Assembly (NCBI GenBank): GCA_017645925.1
Contig: JAGCNN010000187.1
Span: 1 to 35,230, forward strand
Reading direction: 5' to 3'
Length of the DNA: 35,230 nucleotides
Origin: Bacteroidales bacterium
Lineage (GTDB): Bacteria > Bacteroidota > Bacteroidia > Bacteroidales > ML635J-15
Position numbers and translations under genes: made by a program
Shown here: positions 7,200 through 17,052 of the stretch, one piece after another
How positions within the stretch are numbered: the stretch's first letter is position 1
Layout: every line of letters starts with the position of its first letter
The notes under the pieces: generated by a model
Told to the model about the DNA's origin: nothing
The model's input: only the letters and a program-made list of their open reading frames with translations
Databases searched by the model: none

Positions 7200-10100
7200 T
7201 TATCGTATCAACATTATTGTTCCCTGCCTTGTATTAAGTACTCCGTTCCAATCCTCAAATGTACAATACCACTGGTAAAGTCCGGGAGGACAAACGGCAT
7301 CACCCTTAATCTTGTTACCCATATCGGTTCCGTCCCAAGCTCCAATGCCGCAGGCTTCACAACCTAACGATGGCTCGTACGTTGAAGTGCTGAAAACTAG
7401 TGCTCCCCAACGGTCATAAACGGTAAACATAAAATTATTCCTTGATATGCCATTGCCGCAAACTCGGAAACAATCGTTTACACCATCACCATTTGGAGAG
7501 AATGATGTCGGAGCATAGAAAGCGAACTCATTCTGAACAGTTATGTTACGCTCTGCTGTATCGCGGCAGTAATTTGCAGATTCAGCAATGAGAAGAATCT
7601 CGTATTCACCTATCCTTCTGTATCTATGACGCGGATTCTCGAAAAGCGAACTGTCGTTGTCGCCAAAGAACCAGTAATAACGTTCTGCTCCTGTCGAATA
7701 ATTGATAAACTCAATTTCAGAATCAAGCAGACTGGTTATCTGCGGATCGGTCTCAAACATTGCCTTAGGCTTTGGATATACGGTTATAAGATTATTGTAG
7801 GTCTTATAGAAATGACACCCAAAATAGTCGGTAAGTTCCAGAGAAACGTCATACGAGCCGCCTTCCTTGTAAACATGCGTTGGTGAAATTGCATCTGAGA
7901 AAGCATAATCACCAAAATCCCACAATGTCTGATCAGCAGTATGGAACGGTGTGAACCTTACTGAAAATGGAGCGCATCCTGCAATTTCAGAAGCAGTAAA
8001 CAATGTGTCGGGATTAGGTCTTACATTTATCAGTATAGAATCGCTAACTGGCGTTGTGCCGCACATATCCGACAATGTAATATGAACCATTGTTGTAGTA
8101 TCAAGCACTATTGTAAACGGAGCAGGAACGATTACTCCATTATCGATTGTAAGCGTATATGGACCACCGTTTCCTCCTTCGGTTTCAACATTGATTATAG
8201 CGCCAGTATTTGGACAAATTGTATCGTAGCTTGTTGTTACAGCCCTGATGTTCAGCGGAGGATTCAAGGTTACGGTAACTGGCTGGGATACAGCAGTACA
8301 GCCGTTGGCATCGGTAACTGTAAGCGTATATGTAGAATTTGTCGTTGGTGTTACATTAAGCATATTCGAGAACGAAATAACCGAATCCTGATTTGCCCAC
8401 ATATAAGTGTAGAATGGAGTACCACCGGCAACCTGAGTTGTTATAGTTGTTGTCTGACCATTGCAGATTACCTGGTCGCTCATAGGTAATATATATATAG
8501 GTGTAGGTCCATCAATGACAATTGGGCTTTCGATACGGCAGTCGTGGTCGTCGGTAACGGTAACAACATATTCGCCTGGGATAGCAGTTATATTATGCGT
8601 AGTTTCGCCACTTGGCCACAAGTAAGAATATGGCGGCACACCTCCCTGTACATTTATCAGTGCCGTACCGTCGGCGATATTTCCACACGAAGCTGCCGTT
8701 GTCATTGTAGTTGAAAACATCTGCGAAGGTTCATCTATAATAAAATAGGTATTAACGTTGCAACCTATGTTATCGACTACAGTAACCGTATAAAGTCCTG
8801 CACAAAGTCCACGATAAACATAATTATCAGAACCCCACATATATTGGAATGGCTGAAGACCTCCGTGCATCACAATTTCAGCACTACCGTCGCATGAACC
8901 AAAGCAAGTGTTGTGAACAAGAATCATCGAATCGATGACCATTTGAGGACTTACGGTAATTGTAAATGTTTCGGTATTTGACTGACATTCGTGGCTGTCA
9001 ACAACATACACCGAATAAGTTGTAGTTTCATGCAAGGTAGTTTCAAATGTCGGTGTATTTCCAACGCTCGTTCCATTGCTTGCTGTCCAATGGAAATTGT
9101 ATGGTTCCGTACCACCTGTTGCCGATGCCTGGACAAACGACACTGTACCTTCGCACAAAGCATTATTGTTTTCAGACATAACAATCAGTGGATTTGGCTG
9201 ATTAACAATAAATTCACGAGACAGAGAACATCCATGCTCATCGGTAACGGTAACGCGGTATTCACCTGCAGGAAGATTACGACGACGTGCCGAAGCAATT
9301 CCTATGTCAGACCACATATATGTCGGCTCACCAGTTCCTCCGGAAACCCTTATACGGATTTCTCCATCAAATGAGTTGTAGCATGAAAGGTCGGTACTGT
9401 AAGTAGAATTATCAACCACATCCAATTCGTCTGGCTCATTAATAGTATAGTCGAAATCGAGCTGGCAACCGTTTGCATCGCTTAGGGTAACATGGTAATC
9501 GCCCACACACAAATTCAACAAGGTATTGGATGGAGCACTCCACGAATACGAATATGGCAATGTTCCACCCGTAGCGGTCAAGGTTGCCGAACCTTGACAG
9601 TCGCGGTAGCAGTTGTTGTCAACGGTAGAAATCTCGCCCACCAGCTTCGATGGTGTAAAAATGCCTACCACAGTATCCTCAGAAACACAACCGTTAGCTT
9701 CAATATGCAACGACACGTGGTGAGTTTCAGCCTCTGCATTTTCCCAATGCAGTACGTATGGACCGGCACCACTTCCCGATTCGATTACAGCTCCGTCGAA
9801 ATCCCAGAAGTACTGAGCATTGTTTCCTACTGTTCCTACCGAAGTCATGTTACCGAAATAAGTAATTGTTGTAGCATCCTCGAAGCAACTTATTGGAAGG
9901 TATGCAAATGTATTAGTCGGTTGCGGATAGAATTCAACAATCACATCATCGTATGTTGAACAGTTATCGTAGTTGCCCAAATAAGCTTCAGTCCATCTGA
10001 ACTTGTAAGTTCCCCAAGTATCAACAAAAACATTTGTTGCGGGAGAATGTTCCGATGCGAAAGTAGCATTACCGCCAGCAGGCGAAGAAACCACGGTCCA

Positions 10101-11867
10101 CGTACCCTCATTACCTGCAGGAAGCGGAGTTGCAGAAAGCATATATCTGTCGGCGCAAACCCGAGCATCAGCACCAGCGTAAGGTGTAGGCTGAATACAG
10201 CAGTTAGGATCGCCATATTCGCGCACCGTAACTACCAATGTTGTGTCGTAGGTACAACCAAAATTGTCGGTAGCATAGAAGGTGTATTCATGCTGGCCTG
10301 GCAATCCGGGAGCTGCAGTCGTACTTGCTGTCAATTCCTGGAACACATCATCGCCTTCCCATGTCAAGTCCTGAGAGGTCGGTGTTATATCAAACTCTGT
10401 CTGATACTGAACCACATTATCGCCAGCAGGTATCAAGCGGTCGGCAAAGTGCAACTCAACCGAGAATACTGTTCCATCGTCAGAACCAAGATGGTCTCTA
10501 ATATTAATACACCACTCACCGTTTACAGGACATCCAACAAGGCTTGACCAGTTGCCTATAGGTCTGTAATCACCACCTGGAATATATTGATGGTTGTTAT
10601 AAGTATATCCAACATTGTTTGTATATGTGTATGTTGGTGGATTTGCTGCAAGTTCCTCTATTGTCTGTGTTGCATTTTGATCCCAGCAATAATAATATGG
10701 CGTTCCCTGAATACAAGCATCACCACCTTCATCTACTGGTTCTCCCAAAAATTCTCCTCCACAATTGCCGCTTGAGTATCCATTGAACAAGTCCATTCTG
10801 TTTCCCGATGGGCAGGTTATCCACACCTCAAGGTCGCCGATAAATGAATGTTCAATCTCCATACATATCGACTCGATGTCGCTTGCATACTCGATTTCCT
10901 GATCTGGGGCAAATGCATTGTGTTCAAAACACATTGTCTGCGTATAGTTTGTAACATCCTCGAAGCAGTGTTCCTCGACAATGGCTTCGGGAATCTGCAT
11001 AACCCACAAATCCGGTTGCTGCACATGACCGTCAAGCAAAGCAGCTTCACCAGGACAAATTTCAGGTGTTGCTGTTGTTCCTATAAATGTTGGAGGCAAA
11101 GAAATTTCCACAAGGAAAGATTCCGGATAAACGTATGTACAACCGTTAATATCGGTAGCCTGCAAATTGATGTAATATGCACCGGGCTCTATGTCGGCTG
11201 TAAGCACATTATGACCTTCGCCAGAGTCTTCGTGTCTGCCATTAACGTCAACCCAGCTCCAAGTCCAAGTAAGGTTCTCATCCGACTGGTGGTAGCCCTG
11301 CGGAGCATCGTTGTTCGGGAAAACACCGTGAGCTGCAATACCAAGAGCATCATTCGAACAAGCCTCGTAGCGTTCTTCTGCGGCATTCCAACGTGCAGTA
11401 ATGTCGGGCACCAAAGTAAAATCCTGACATTCCATACCACAGCTTATCTGAATTTCGAAACCATCATATTGAAAGGAACCATCGGAATACCATACAAAAG
11501 TTGCACACGAAGAATTTAATGAAAATGATAATGTTTGCGTACCGCCAATCTCAGTGGCAACAGCACGACCTGTAGTACCAACTCCCTCGTATATTGAAAT
11601 CTCGTCAAAACTTGATTCTGTATTCAACGACACATTCAACTCCATAGGATAACCCGTTGGCACACACACAGAAATCGTATAATCTTCATAACTACCATAA
11701 TTACCACTTGCTCCACCCGAATCGTAAAGCGTAGCCGAACATCCAGTCATATTGACGGTGCTGTTGTTAGTGGAACTATTCATAATTATAGTCTGCTGAG
11801 CCGATGCTCCAACAGCAAACAAACAAAGCAGAACTGCAAATAATATCTTCTTGCTATCTATTTTCAT
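7200..11867 (-). CDS. giant T9SS-secreted surface protein with SprB-like repeats
   Basis: The 1555-residue protein starts with a signal peptide (KKILFAVLLCLFAVGASA). Visible domains in order: a CUB-like sandwich (about 28-142); a PKD-like segment (about 150-260); a proprotein-convertase P-like domain (about 315-478, SFIGDLEVWITCPSG to VFSVELHFADRL); a long run of SprB-type repeats (about 745-1200), each with C..DG...GG..PY.Y.W....GLC.G.Y.VTV.D..GC; PKD domains (about 1294-1365 and 1369-1445, WDFGD and WFFGD); and a gliding-motility-associated C-terminal domain (about 1446-1555, FSPNGDGVNDCF, VYDRWG, GLYQWYCTFEDWNG) that serves as the type B sorting signal for type IX secretion. It is probably an adhesin or surface fibre attached outside the cell. 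It is cotranscribed with the small gene upstream (14-bp overlap). No T9SS component is in this window. Confidence 0.9.
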   Translation of the reverse strand: MKIDSKKILFAVLLCLFAVGASAQQTIIMNSSTNNSTVNMTGCSATLYDSGGASGNYGSYEDYTISVCVPTGYPMELNVSLNTESSFDEISIYEGVGTTGRAVATEIGGTQTLSFSLNSSCATFVWYSDGSFQYDGFEIQISCGMECQDFTLVPDITARWNAAEERYEACSNDALGIAAHGVFPNNDAPQGYHQSDENLTWTWSWVDVNGRHEDSGEGHNVLTADIEPGAYYINLQATDINGCTYVYPESFLVEISLPPTFIGTTATPEICPGEAALLDGHVQQPDLWVMQIPEAIVEEHCFEDVTNYTQTMCFEHNAFAPDQEIEYASDIESICMEIEHSFIGDLEVWITCPSGNRMDLFNGYSSGNCGGEFLGEPVDEGGDACIQGTPYYYCWDQNATQTIEELAANPPTYTYTNNVGYTYNNHQYIPGGDYRPIGNWSSLVGCPVNGEWCINIRDHLGSDDGTVFSVELHFADRLIPAGDNVVQYQTEFDITPTSQDLTWEGDDVFQELTASTTAAPGLPGQHEYTFYATDNFGCTYDTTLVVTVREYGDPNCCIQPTPYAGADARVCADRYMLSATPLPAGNEGTWTVVSSPAGGNATFASEHSPATNVFVDTWGTYKFRWTEAYLGNYDNCSTYDDVIVEFYPQPTNTFAYLPISCFEDATTITYFGNMTSVGTVGNNAQYFWDFDGAVIESGSGAGPYVLHWENAEAETHHVSLHIEANGCVSEDTVVGIFTPSKLVGEISTVDNNCYRDCQGSATLTATGGTLPYSYSWSAPSNTLLNLCVGDYHVTLSDANGCQLDFDYTINEPDELDVVDNSTYSTDLSCYNSFDGEIRIRVSGGTGEPTYMWSDIGIASARRRNLPAGEYRVTVTDEHGCSLSREFIVNQPNPLIVMSENNNALCEGTVSFVQASATGGTEPYNFHWTASNGTSVGNTPTFETTLHETTTYSVYVVDSHECQSNTETFTITVSPQMVIDSMILVHNTCFGSCDGSAEIVMHGGLQPFQYMWGSDNYVYRGLCAGLYTVTVVDNIGCNVNTYFIIDEPSQMFSTTMTTAASCGNIADGTALINVQGGVPPYSYLWPSGETTHNITAIPGEYVVTVTDDHDCRIESPIVIDGPTPIYILPMSDQVICNGQTTTITTQVAGGTPFYTYMWANQDSVISFSNMLNVTPTTNSTYTLTVTDANGCTAVSQPVTVTLNPPLNIRAVTTSYDTICPNTGAIINVETEGGNGGPYTLTIDNGVIVPAPFTIVLDTTTMVHITLSDMCGTTPVSDSILINVRPNPDTLFTASEIAGCAPFSVRFTPFHTADQTLWDFGDYAFSDAISPTHVYKEGGSYDVSLELTDYFGCHFYKTYNNLITVYPKPKAMFETDPQITSLLDSEIEFINYSTGAERYYWFFGDNDSSLFENPRHRYRRIGEYEILLIAESANYCRDTAERNITVQNEFAFYAPTSFSPNGDGVNDCFRVCGNGISRNNFMFTVYDRWGALVFSTSTYEPSLGCEACGIGAWDGTDMGNKIKGDAVCPPGLYQWYCTFEDWNGVLNTRQGTIMLIR

Positions 11868-12294
11868 AATGCGTCCTCCTATATTCGTTGTAAAGTTCTG
11901 TAAGGTCTTTGCCGGAATAGAATACTAGAAGCTTTCCTGTATTTCCTATTAGATAGACATTCGACGATTTCTGTGAGATTTCAAAACCAAACTCCATTAT
12001 GTTGAAATTTTCTGCATCGTACTCATTTACTTCCGAACCTAACATTTTTGTTTCCTTGTCCCAATACTTTAATCTCGGATAATCCAACCTTTCTGGATTT
12101 GCAACTTCCTTGATAACATACGAATTTTCCACAAACCAATTTAGATATTCAAGTTTTGACGGTAGATTCTGCTGCATATTAAGCAAATCCTCTTCTGAAT
12201 ATTTTGCATACAGACGACTATCAATTGGCAGTGCCTGCGAAAAAGCGCCGAACCCCATGAGAATCAGCGACAAAAGCAATATTATCTTTTTCAT
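11854..12294 (-). CDS. small secreted protein paired with the T9SS cargo gene
   Basis: The protein is 146 residues long with a signal peptide (MKKIILLLSLILMGFGAFSQ); an ATG two codons upstream (12300) is equally possible. The mature part is acidic and aromatic, with no cysteine and no domain I can name; the C-terminal half (IGNTGKLLVFYSGKDLTELYNEYRR) looks like a compact fold. Its 3' end overlaps the start of the 1555-residue gene by 14 bases, so the two are translationally coupled. From that arrangement I infer a periplasmic or surface partner of the large protein. This is context only. Confidence 0.85.
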   Translation of the reverse strand: MKKIILLLSLILMGFGAFSQALPIDSRLYAKYSEEDLLNMQQNLPSKLEYLNWFVENSYVIKEVANPERLDYPRLKYWDKETKMLGSEVNEYDAENFNIMEFGFEISQKSSNVYLIGNTGKLLVFYSGKDLTELYNEYRRTHYENR

Positions 12295-12394
12295 AAACAT
12301 AACTTTTCTATTACATTTTCACTTACATAACGCAAAAAAATCCTTACGGTTGCCTCTCGTGAATAATTTTTTTTGCACATTATGCAACAAACGG

Positions 12395-12425
12395 CAAAGA
12401 TATGTTTTTCATTGGAAATAGACAA
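12395..12425 (-). promoter_or_regulatory. promoter of the small-protein/T9SS cargo operon
   Basis: Minus strand: TTG (12423-12425), a 20-base spacer, then TATCTTTG (12395-12402) followed by C. Both elements fit the Bacteroidota consensus. The predicted leader is about 90 bases and includes the short hairpin TTGCA/TGCAA near 12374-12388. Confidence 0.65.
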
Positions 12426-12571
12426 TATGAATCAACGTTTTTTTAGAATTATTTTTCGACACTTAGCCCACCCTCAAAAAAATGTAAAAAGCCAAGAGCC
12501 ATTCAGACCATATATGCATTAGAAAATTTAAGAGTTTCCCCTTTATAATAACCTATTGGATTAGAAAAAAC

Positions 12572-15500
12572 TTAGCTTTTCCATTTCTCAAAATACAATT
12601 TAAACTCGGTTCCAACGCCCACTTCCGTATCAAAGTCAATTTCAACACCGTTGCCAAACAATATATTCTTTACCATGCTCAAGCCCAAGCCCATACCCGA
12701 TGATTTGGTAGTGAAGTTTGGTTGGAAAATCTTTGCCTTTATGTCATCTGGAATTCCGCAGCCATTATCGCGAACCGAAACAAAATAGCGGTCTCCATCA
12801 TCGGAAATGGAAATCACAACTTCGCCCTTGCGGTCTTCGGGAATCGCCTGTATGCTGTTCCTTACAAGATTGGTAAACACGCGCAAAATCTGCTCTCGGT
12901 CAACCATTACAACCGCCTTGCCATCAACATTACATTCCCTGCGAACCTCCACTCCGTTTGTTCCGTTGTGCAAATCAACAATGTTCTCAATCACCTCGCA
13001 CAGATTGACTTCCTTCTTCTGCGGAAGCTGCATCTTGGCAAATTCGGAGAACTGCGAAGCAGTCGCGTCAAGCACATCAATCTGCTCGATAAGCATCTGC
13101 GGAAGCTGCTCAAGCATCTTTTCCCAGCCGGGAGCATTCTCGTGATATGCGCGTTCGAGGTACTGAATACGCAACTTCATCGGTGTTAGCGGATTACGAA
13201 TTTCATGAGCAATCTGCCTTGCCATTTCGCGCCAAGCCGATTCACGCTCAGATGTTGCCAGTTTCTGCGCCGATTCCGCCAGCTCGTCAACCTTACGGTT
13301 GTACTCATCAATAAGAAGACCTATTTCATCATTGCTGCCATAGTTTATTTTCCTGGCACGGTTTATCTCCATATTGCGGATGGAATTCTGCAACATCGAA
13401 AGCGGAATAGTTACCCGCCGCGATACCAAAAGACCTATTATCAACGCCAAGAAAATCACAAGCAGGAAAATGGATGCAAACACCGAAATATAGTTCGACA
13501 TCTCCTCCTCCACCTCAGCTTCGGCTGCAAAATATGGCAAATTAAGATAGCCTACAACCTTGTTGCTCTTGTCCTTGAGTGGCAAATACACCGAAAGATA
13601 TTCCACCTTGTCAATGCGCTCCTTGTGCGAAAACAGCTCGTCCTTGTTCATAATCAGATGCCTGTACGAACTCGGATCCATGAACATTCCTTTCAGTCCC
13701 TTGTCGAAAAACTCACGCCGCGACGATGACATCAGCACTCCGTGAACATCGTAAATATTTATGTCAACATACAGGATATTAGACAGATACACAAGCATAT
13801 CGTTGACATACAGCGGGTCTTCGTTCTTAAGGTTTGCAAGGTCTAACGAATGTTCCAACTCAACAGCCACCGAATGTACCTTGTCGAGCACAAGTTCGTT
13901 TTGCCTTGTTTCGTATGTATCGATTATGAAAACCACCGACACAACCATAGTAAGAAACAAACTGACAACCAGCACACTTATGAATGCCGCCCTGATACGC
14001 TGTCCGAGACTTGAGGTAACGACTTTCTTCCTGCGCCCAATTCTATATATTGCAAAAGCAAGCATATAGACTATGAATATTCCAAACAGGACGAAGAAAA
14101 ACATTATGAACGCATTGGAGAATCCAGAATCGCGCTTGCTGAGAATCACAGTGTTCTCCTTGTCGGGACAATATTTGAAATGCCTGTATCCGTTGCTGCT
14201 GCTAACCGAATATTCGCGGAAATCGTTTTCTGGAGCAAGCGAGAAAAGATACTTGTACGAACCACGACTTGCCACCAGTATGCCTTTGCTATAACGTGCA
14301 AAATCAAACTTTTTGTCGCTATGTTTCAACGCCATACGCTTGTCGAGAAGCAAATCGGGATAGCCAAGTCCCTCGCTGAAAATCTTGCTGTTGAACTCAA
14401 TGTAAACCTTCACAAATTCCGACGGGCTCACCATTATGCTAAACACACCAAGATACGACTGGCGACCGTTATTATTATCAAGGTAGTAGAAATTTGTGTT
14501 CGGAATTACCACGCCATATTCAAGCAGCATTGTCCTGAAATACTCGAAGCAACTTGCAGAAGTCTCTTCATCTTCAAAAATCAGGCTGTCGTTGTCAGCA
14601 CATATAGTTATCTGGGCATCATAACGTTTCAAGTATTTCTTTGTCAAAATAATCTTGTTTATGATGCTGTCGGCACGTGCAAAGTTGTAATCCTTCACAG
14701 CTTCGGCAAGTTCCGTACTGTTACGCATTTCGCTGTCGAATCCAATAAAATTGAACTCAGCATCAAAGTCACGCTCAGCCGACATATTGTAAGCCAGCAC
14801 CTTGAACGCCTCCGACTCCTTGCGCATTGAATCCGTAGAAATGGAATAAGCCACCAACAGCGACACAATTATTGCAAGCACAGTCCTAAAGAGGAACGAT
14901 GTTTTTCCCTTCTTTTGGCAGAACAGCAGGTACGACCACAACAACCAAAGCAAACCAGCCTGAACAATCACATTATTATCTGAAAACCAATAAAATACAG
15001 CACAACCAGCAAACAACAGCAAGGTTAATGGCAGTATCCAAGCAATTTCGAGAAGGTCGCCACAAATGCGAATAAGTTTTCTAACGGTAAATATCGCTAT
15101 GAAAATCACCGCTGTAACAACCACCAAGGCAATATAACCATATATGTCGGGACTGGAAAGGTTGGCAAAATTGAACGGAATTGAGGAATCATACACTATT
15201 TCGGCAAGGAAATCAATCAGCAGCATCGAAAATGCCGACAAAAAAATCGAAAACAAAATGCTCGCTATCCGCCTGGACGACTTTCGCGATGACAAAGGAC
15301 TGGCATCAACATTGAAATGGCGGCAGAAAAATATGCAACCAATACCTATGACAATCACTTTCAAAATCATATCGCCAAACGAGGCCTGCATTGTCGATGT
15401 TGACAGCAGTTCGGGCGAAAATAGTTTCAAGTTGCCCAAGTCGCTGAAAAATCCCGTTGTGAGAAGCAAGAACCTTATTGCCATCAGCGCCAACAAGAAT

Positions 15501-16246
15501 GCAATGGTAACAACCCACGACCGCGACTGGTACTTTTGCGCAAGCGCCTCGAATACAGATGCTATAAGCACAAGTGCCAGCAGGAGGAAAGTCAACCTCA
15601 TTGCTTGCGGGAACGAAATCCTGTCCTGAAGATAGCTGTCATCGGCAACACTGAAAAATATGTCGTTGCTACTTGCAGGAAGCCGTACCGAAAGCGAATT
15701 TTCACAAGTATCGGACGATACTGAAACTTTGGCAGGCAAATCAATGTCGCAACCATACGCCGAAACAAGCATGTCGTTTTCGTAGGAATACTCCTTGCGT
15801 ATCTGGTAAAGTCCGACCACTGCATTGTTGTCAGTCAGCTTCATACAACAGAGGTAAAGGCCGTTTTCCAACCTCACAATCCTATCGCCCAACGACGACT
15901 TGAACTCCACCGGCACAGGAATATCGTTGGTTGACCAGTGCTGCAATCGACCGCGCTCGTAATGGAAAAATCCTATGCCCTTCTCGGAAAAGTCGCCGGC
16001 CAACGAATCAAAAAACTCCACATTTACGCTGTCTGACTTGGTTGATGCAATCTTGAGGGCATCATCGCTCTTTTCCGACATGTAATTGTATTTGTCATCA
16101 AGAAGCGACTCAAGAGCATCAGCGTCAACAAGTTCGGAAATATCGGTATTGCCATCTCCGCGAGGAAGAAATGCAAGCACTGCCGCTGCAACCATCAGCA
16201 ACGACAACAATGTGAAATACAATATGTAACCAATCTTCCGCTTCAT
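12572..16246 (-). CDS. very large NtrY-like sensor histidine kinase
   Basis: At 1224 residues this is far longer than a usual sensor kinase. It opens with a membrane helix (LYFTLLSLLMVAAAVLAFL), a periplasmic segment to about 210, then a block of 7-8 membrane helices (about 215-480), a second extracytoplasmic region (about 490-700), two more helices (FFFVLFGIFIVYMLAF and ISVLVVSLFLTMVVSVVFII), a third periplasmic loop, and a last helix leading into HAMP (VTIPLSMLQNSIRNM). The catalytic core is complete: phospho-acceptor His1014 in QIAHEIRNPLTPMK, the N box NLVRNSIQAI, DNGCGIP, FQPNFTTK and GMGLGLSMV. The IAHEIRNPLTP box places it near NtrY-type kinases. No response regulator is adjacent. It starts 1 bp after the rlmH stop, so the two are coupled. 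Signal and partner are unknown. Confidence 0.93.
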   Translation of the reverse strand: MKRKIGYILYFTLLSLLMVAAAVLAFLPRGDGNTDISELVDADALESLLDDKYNYMSEKSDDALKIASTKSDSVNVEFFDSLAGDFSEKGIGFFHYERGRLQHWSTNDIPVPVEFKSSLGDRIVRLENGLYLCCMKLTDNNAVVGLYQIRKEYSYENDMLVSAYGCDIDLPAKVSVSSDTCENSLSVRLPASSNDIFFSVADDSYLQDRISFPQAMRLTFLLLALVLIASVFEALAQKYQSRSWVVTIAFLLALMAIRFLLLTTGFFSDLGNLKLFSPELLSTSTMQASFGDMILKVIVIGIGCIFFCRHFNVDASPLSSRKSSRRIASILFSIFLSAFSMLLIDFLAEIVYDSSIPFNFANLSSPDIYGYIALVVVTAVIFIAIFTVRKLIRICGDLLEIAWILPLTLLLFAGCAVFYWFSDNNVIVQAGLLWLLWSYLLFCQKKGKTSFLFRTVLAIIVSLLVAYSISTDSMRKESEAFKVLAYNMSAERDFDAEFNFIGFDSEMRNSTELAEAVKDYNFARADSIINKIILTKKYLKRYDAQITICADNDSLIFEDEETSASCFEYFRTMLLEYGVVIPNTNFYYLDNNNGRQSYLGVFSIMVSPSEFVKVYIEFNSKIFSEGLGYPDLLLDKRMALKHSDKKFDFARYSKGILVASRGSYKYLFSLAPENDFREYSVSSSNGYRHFKYCPDKENTVILSKRDSGFSNAFIMFFFVLFGIFIVYMLAFAIYRIGRRKKVVTSSLGQRIRAAFISVLVVSLFLTMVVSVVFIIDTYETRQNELVLDKVHSVAVELEHSLDLANLKNEDPLYVNDMLVYLSNILYVDINIYDVHGVLMSSSRREFFDKGLKGMFMDPSSYRHLIMNKDELFSHKERIDKVEYLSVYLPLKDKSNKVVGYLNLPYFAAEAEVEEEMSNYISVFASIFLLVIFLALIIGLLVSRRVTIPLSMLQNSIRNMEINRARKINYGSNDEIGLLIDEYNRKVDELAESAQKLATSERESAWREMARQIAHEIRNPLTPMKLRIQYLERAYHENAPGWEKMLEQLPQMLIEQIDVLDATASQFSEFAKMQLPQKKEVNLCEVIENIVDLHNGTNGVEVRRECNVDGKAVVMVDREQILRVFTNLVRNSIQAIPEDRKGEVVISISDDGDRYFVSVRDNGCGIPDDIKAKIFQPNFTTKSSGMGLGLSMVKNILFGNGVEIDFDTEVGVGTEFKLYFEKWKS

Positions 16247-16247
16247 G

Positions 16248-16721
16248 CTATTCGTGATGGTATGGGTCGTTGTTCAGGATGCTCAAGGCACGATAGAGCT
16301 GTTCTGCGAATATTGCCCTTACCAGTTGGTGCGAGAATGTCATCCGCGACAGCGAAAGCTTGTAGTTGGCGCGGGCGTAAACCTCATCGGAAAATCCGTA
16401 AGGCCCACCGATTACGAACACAAGGTTCTTCAGTCCCGACAGCGATTGCTTCTCGATGAAGGCTGCGAACTCCTTCGACGACGGATTTTTCCCATTTTCG
16501 TCAAGTAGAACCACAAAGTCTGACGGCGAAAGTTCATCGAGAATCTTCTCGCCTTCGAGTTTATTCTGCACGGCAGTAGTCACGCTCTTCGCATTCTTGA
16601 TGTCCTTTACCACCTTGAATTCGAAGTTCATATAGCGTTTTATACGTTTGAAATATTCCTCAACCGCCGCGTTTATATAGTCCTTGTCAGTCTTCCCGAC
16701 CACAAGCAAAGTAATGTTCAT
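16248..16721 (-). CDS. rlmH: 23S rRNA (pseudouridine1915-N3)-methyltransferase RlmH
   Basis: The 157-residue product is full length for RlmH, a SPOUT-fold methyltransferase that uses S-adenosylmethionine to methylate pseudouridine 1915 in helix 69 of 23S rRNA on the 70S ribosome. Diagnostic motifs are the N-terminal MNITLLVVGKT, the cofactor-knot segment FVIGGPYGF, and the C-terminal LSRMTFSHQLVRAIFAEQLYRA and NDPYHHE. It is the first gene of a two-gene unit with the large histidine kinase (1-bp gap). Confidence 0.97.
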   Translation of the reverse strand: MNITLLVVGKTDKDYINAAVEEYFKRIKRYMNFEFKVVKDIKNAKSVTTAVQNKLEGEKILDELSPSDFVVLLDENGKNPSSKEFAAFIEKQSLSGLKNLVFVIGGPYGFSDEVYARANYKLSLSRMTFSHQLVRAIFAEQLYRALSILNNDPYHHE

Positions 16722-16742
16722 AATTACTGAATAAAAAGCGTG

Positions 16743-16750
16743 TAAAGATA
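16743..16750 (-). promoter_or_regulatory. possible -7 element for rlmH and the histidine kinase
   Basis: Minus strand TATCTTTA differs from TAnnTTTG only in the last base. It lies 22 bases before the rlmH ATG. No -33 TTG is visible at the expected distance. Confidence 0.3.
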
Positions 16751-16824
16751 GGAGAAAGTTTTGAAAGAAAGGATATGATGAAGGAAAAAAATAATCAAGG
16801 TGAAGATGGCTTCAAGAAAATTAT

Positions 16825-16832
16825 TATTTTTG
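16825..16832 (+). promoter_or_regulatory. -7 element of the toxin-antitoxin operon
   Basis: TATTTTTG followed by C is an exact match to the Bacteroidota element, 16 bases before the antitoxin ATG, giving a leader of about 10 bases. I see no good -33 TTG. Confidence 0.5.
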
Positions 16833-16848
16833 CAAAAATTAAAAACGA

Positions 16849-17052
16849 ATGGAAAAGCCATATAAAATAACAGAATCGACTGCATCAGAAGCAAATGAAC
16901 CAGTTGTTGCATACAAAACAACGCAACAATCTACACAAAGTATGGCTAATGATATTCCAGAAGGCTATATGTCATTAGATGCATTCGGAGAAATATTCCA
17001 CAGAAAACTTGATGAATGTTATGCAAATCTACAAAGTAATTGTAAGCAATAA
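16849..17052 (+). CDS. antitoxin-like small protein of a RelE/ParE module
   Basis: This 67-residue protein has a polar N-terminal half and a C-terminal segment, DIPEGYMSLDAFGEIFHRKLDECY, of a kind found in Bacteroidota antitoxins that precede ParE/RelE toxins. It would neutralise the toxin by binding it and probably represses its own promoter. A DNA-binding motif cannot be assigned with confidence: the N-terminus has no obvious ribbon-helix-helix. It overlaps the toxin gene by 32 bases, the usual tight coupling in such modules. Confidence 0.72.
   Translation: MEKPYKITESTASEANEPVVAYKTTQQSTQSMANDIPEGYMSLDAFGEIFHRKLDECYANLQSNCKQ

Noticed and set aside
8082-11519. Several plus-strand open frames (for example 8082-8489, 9492-9959, 10848-11519)
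   Set aside because: All are antisense shadows of the 1555-residue T9SS cargo gene, whose domains are clear; they carry no signal of their own.
12426-12571. 146-base gap between the cargo operon promoter and the histidine kinase stop
   Set aside because: Checked on both strands for a hairpin terminator, RNA or small gene; only AT-rich DNA without convincing structure was seen.
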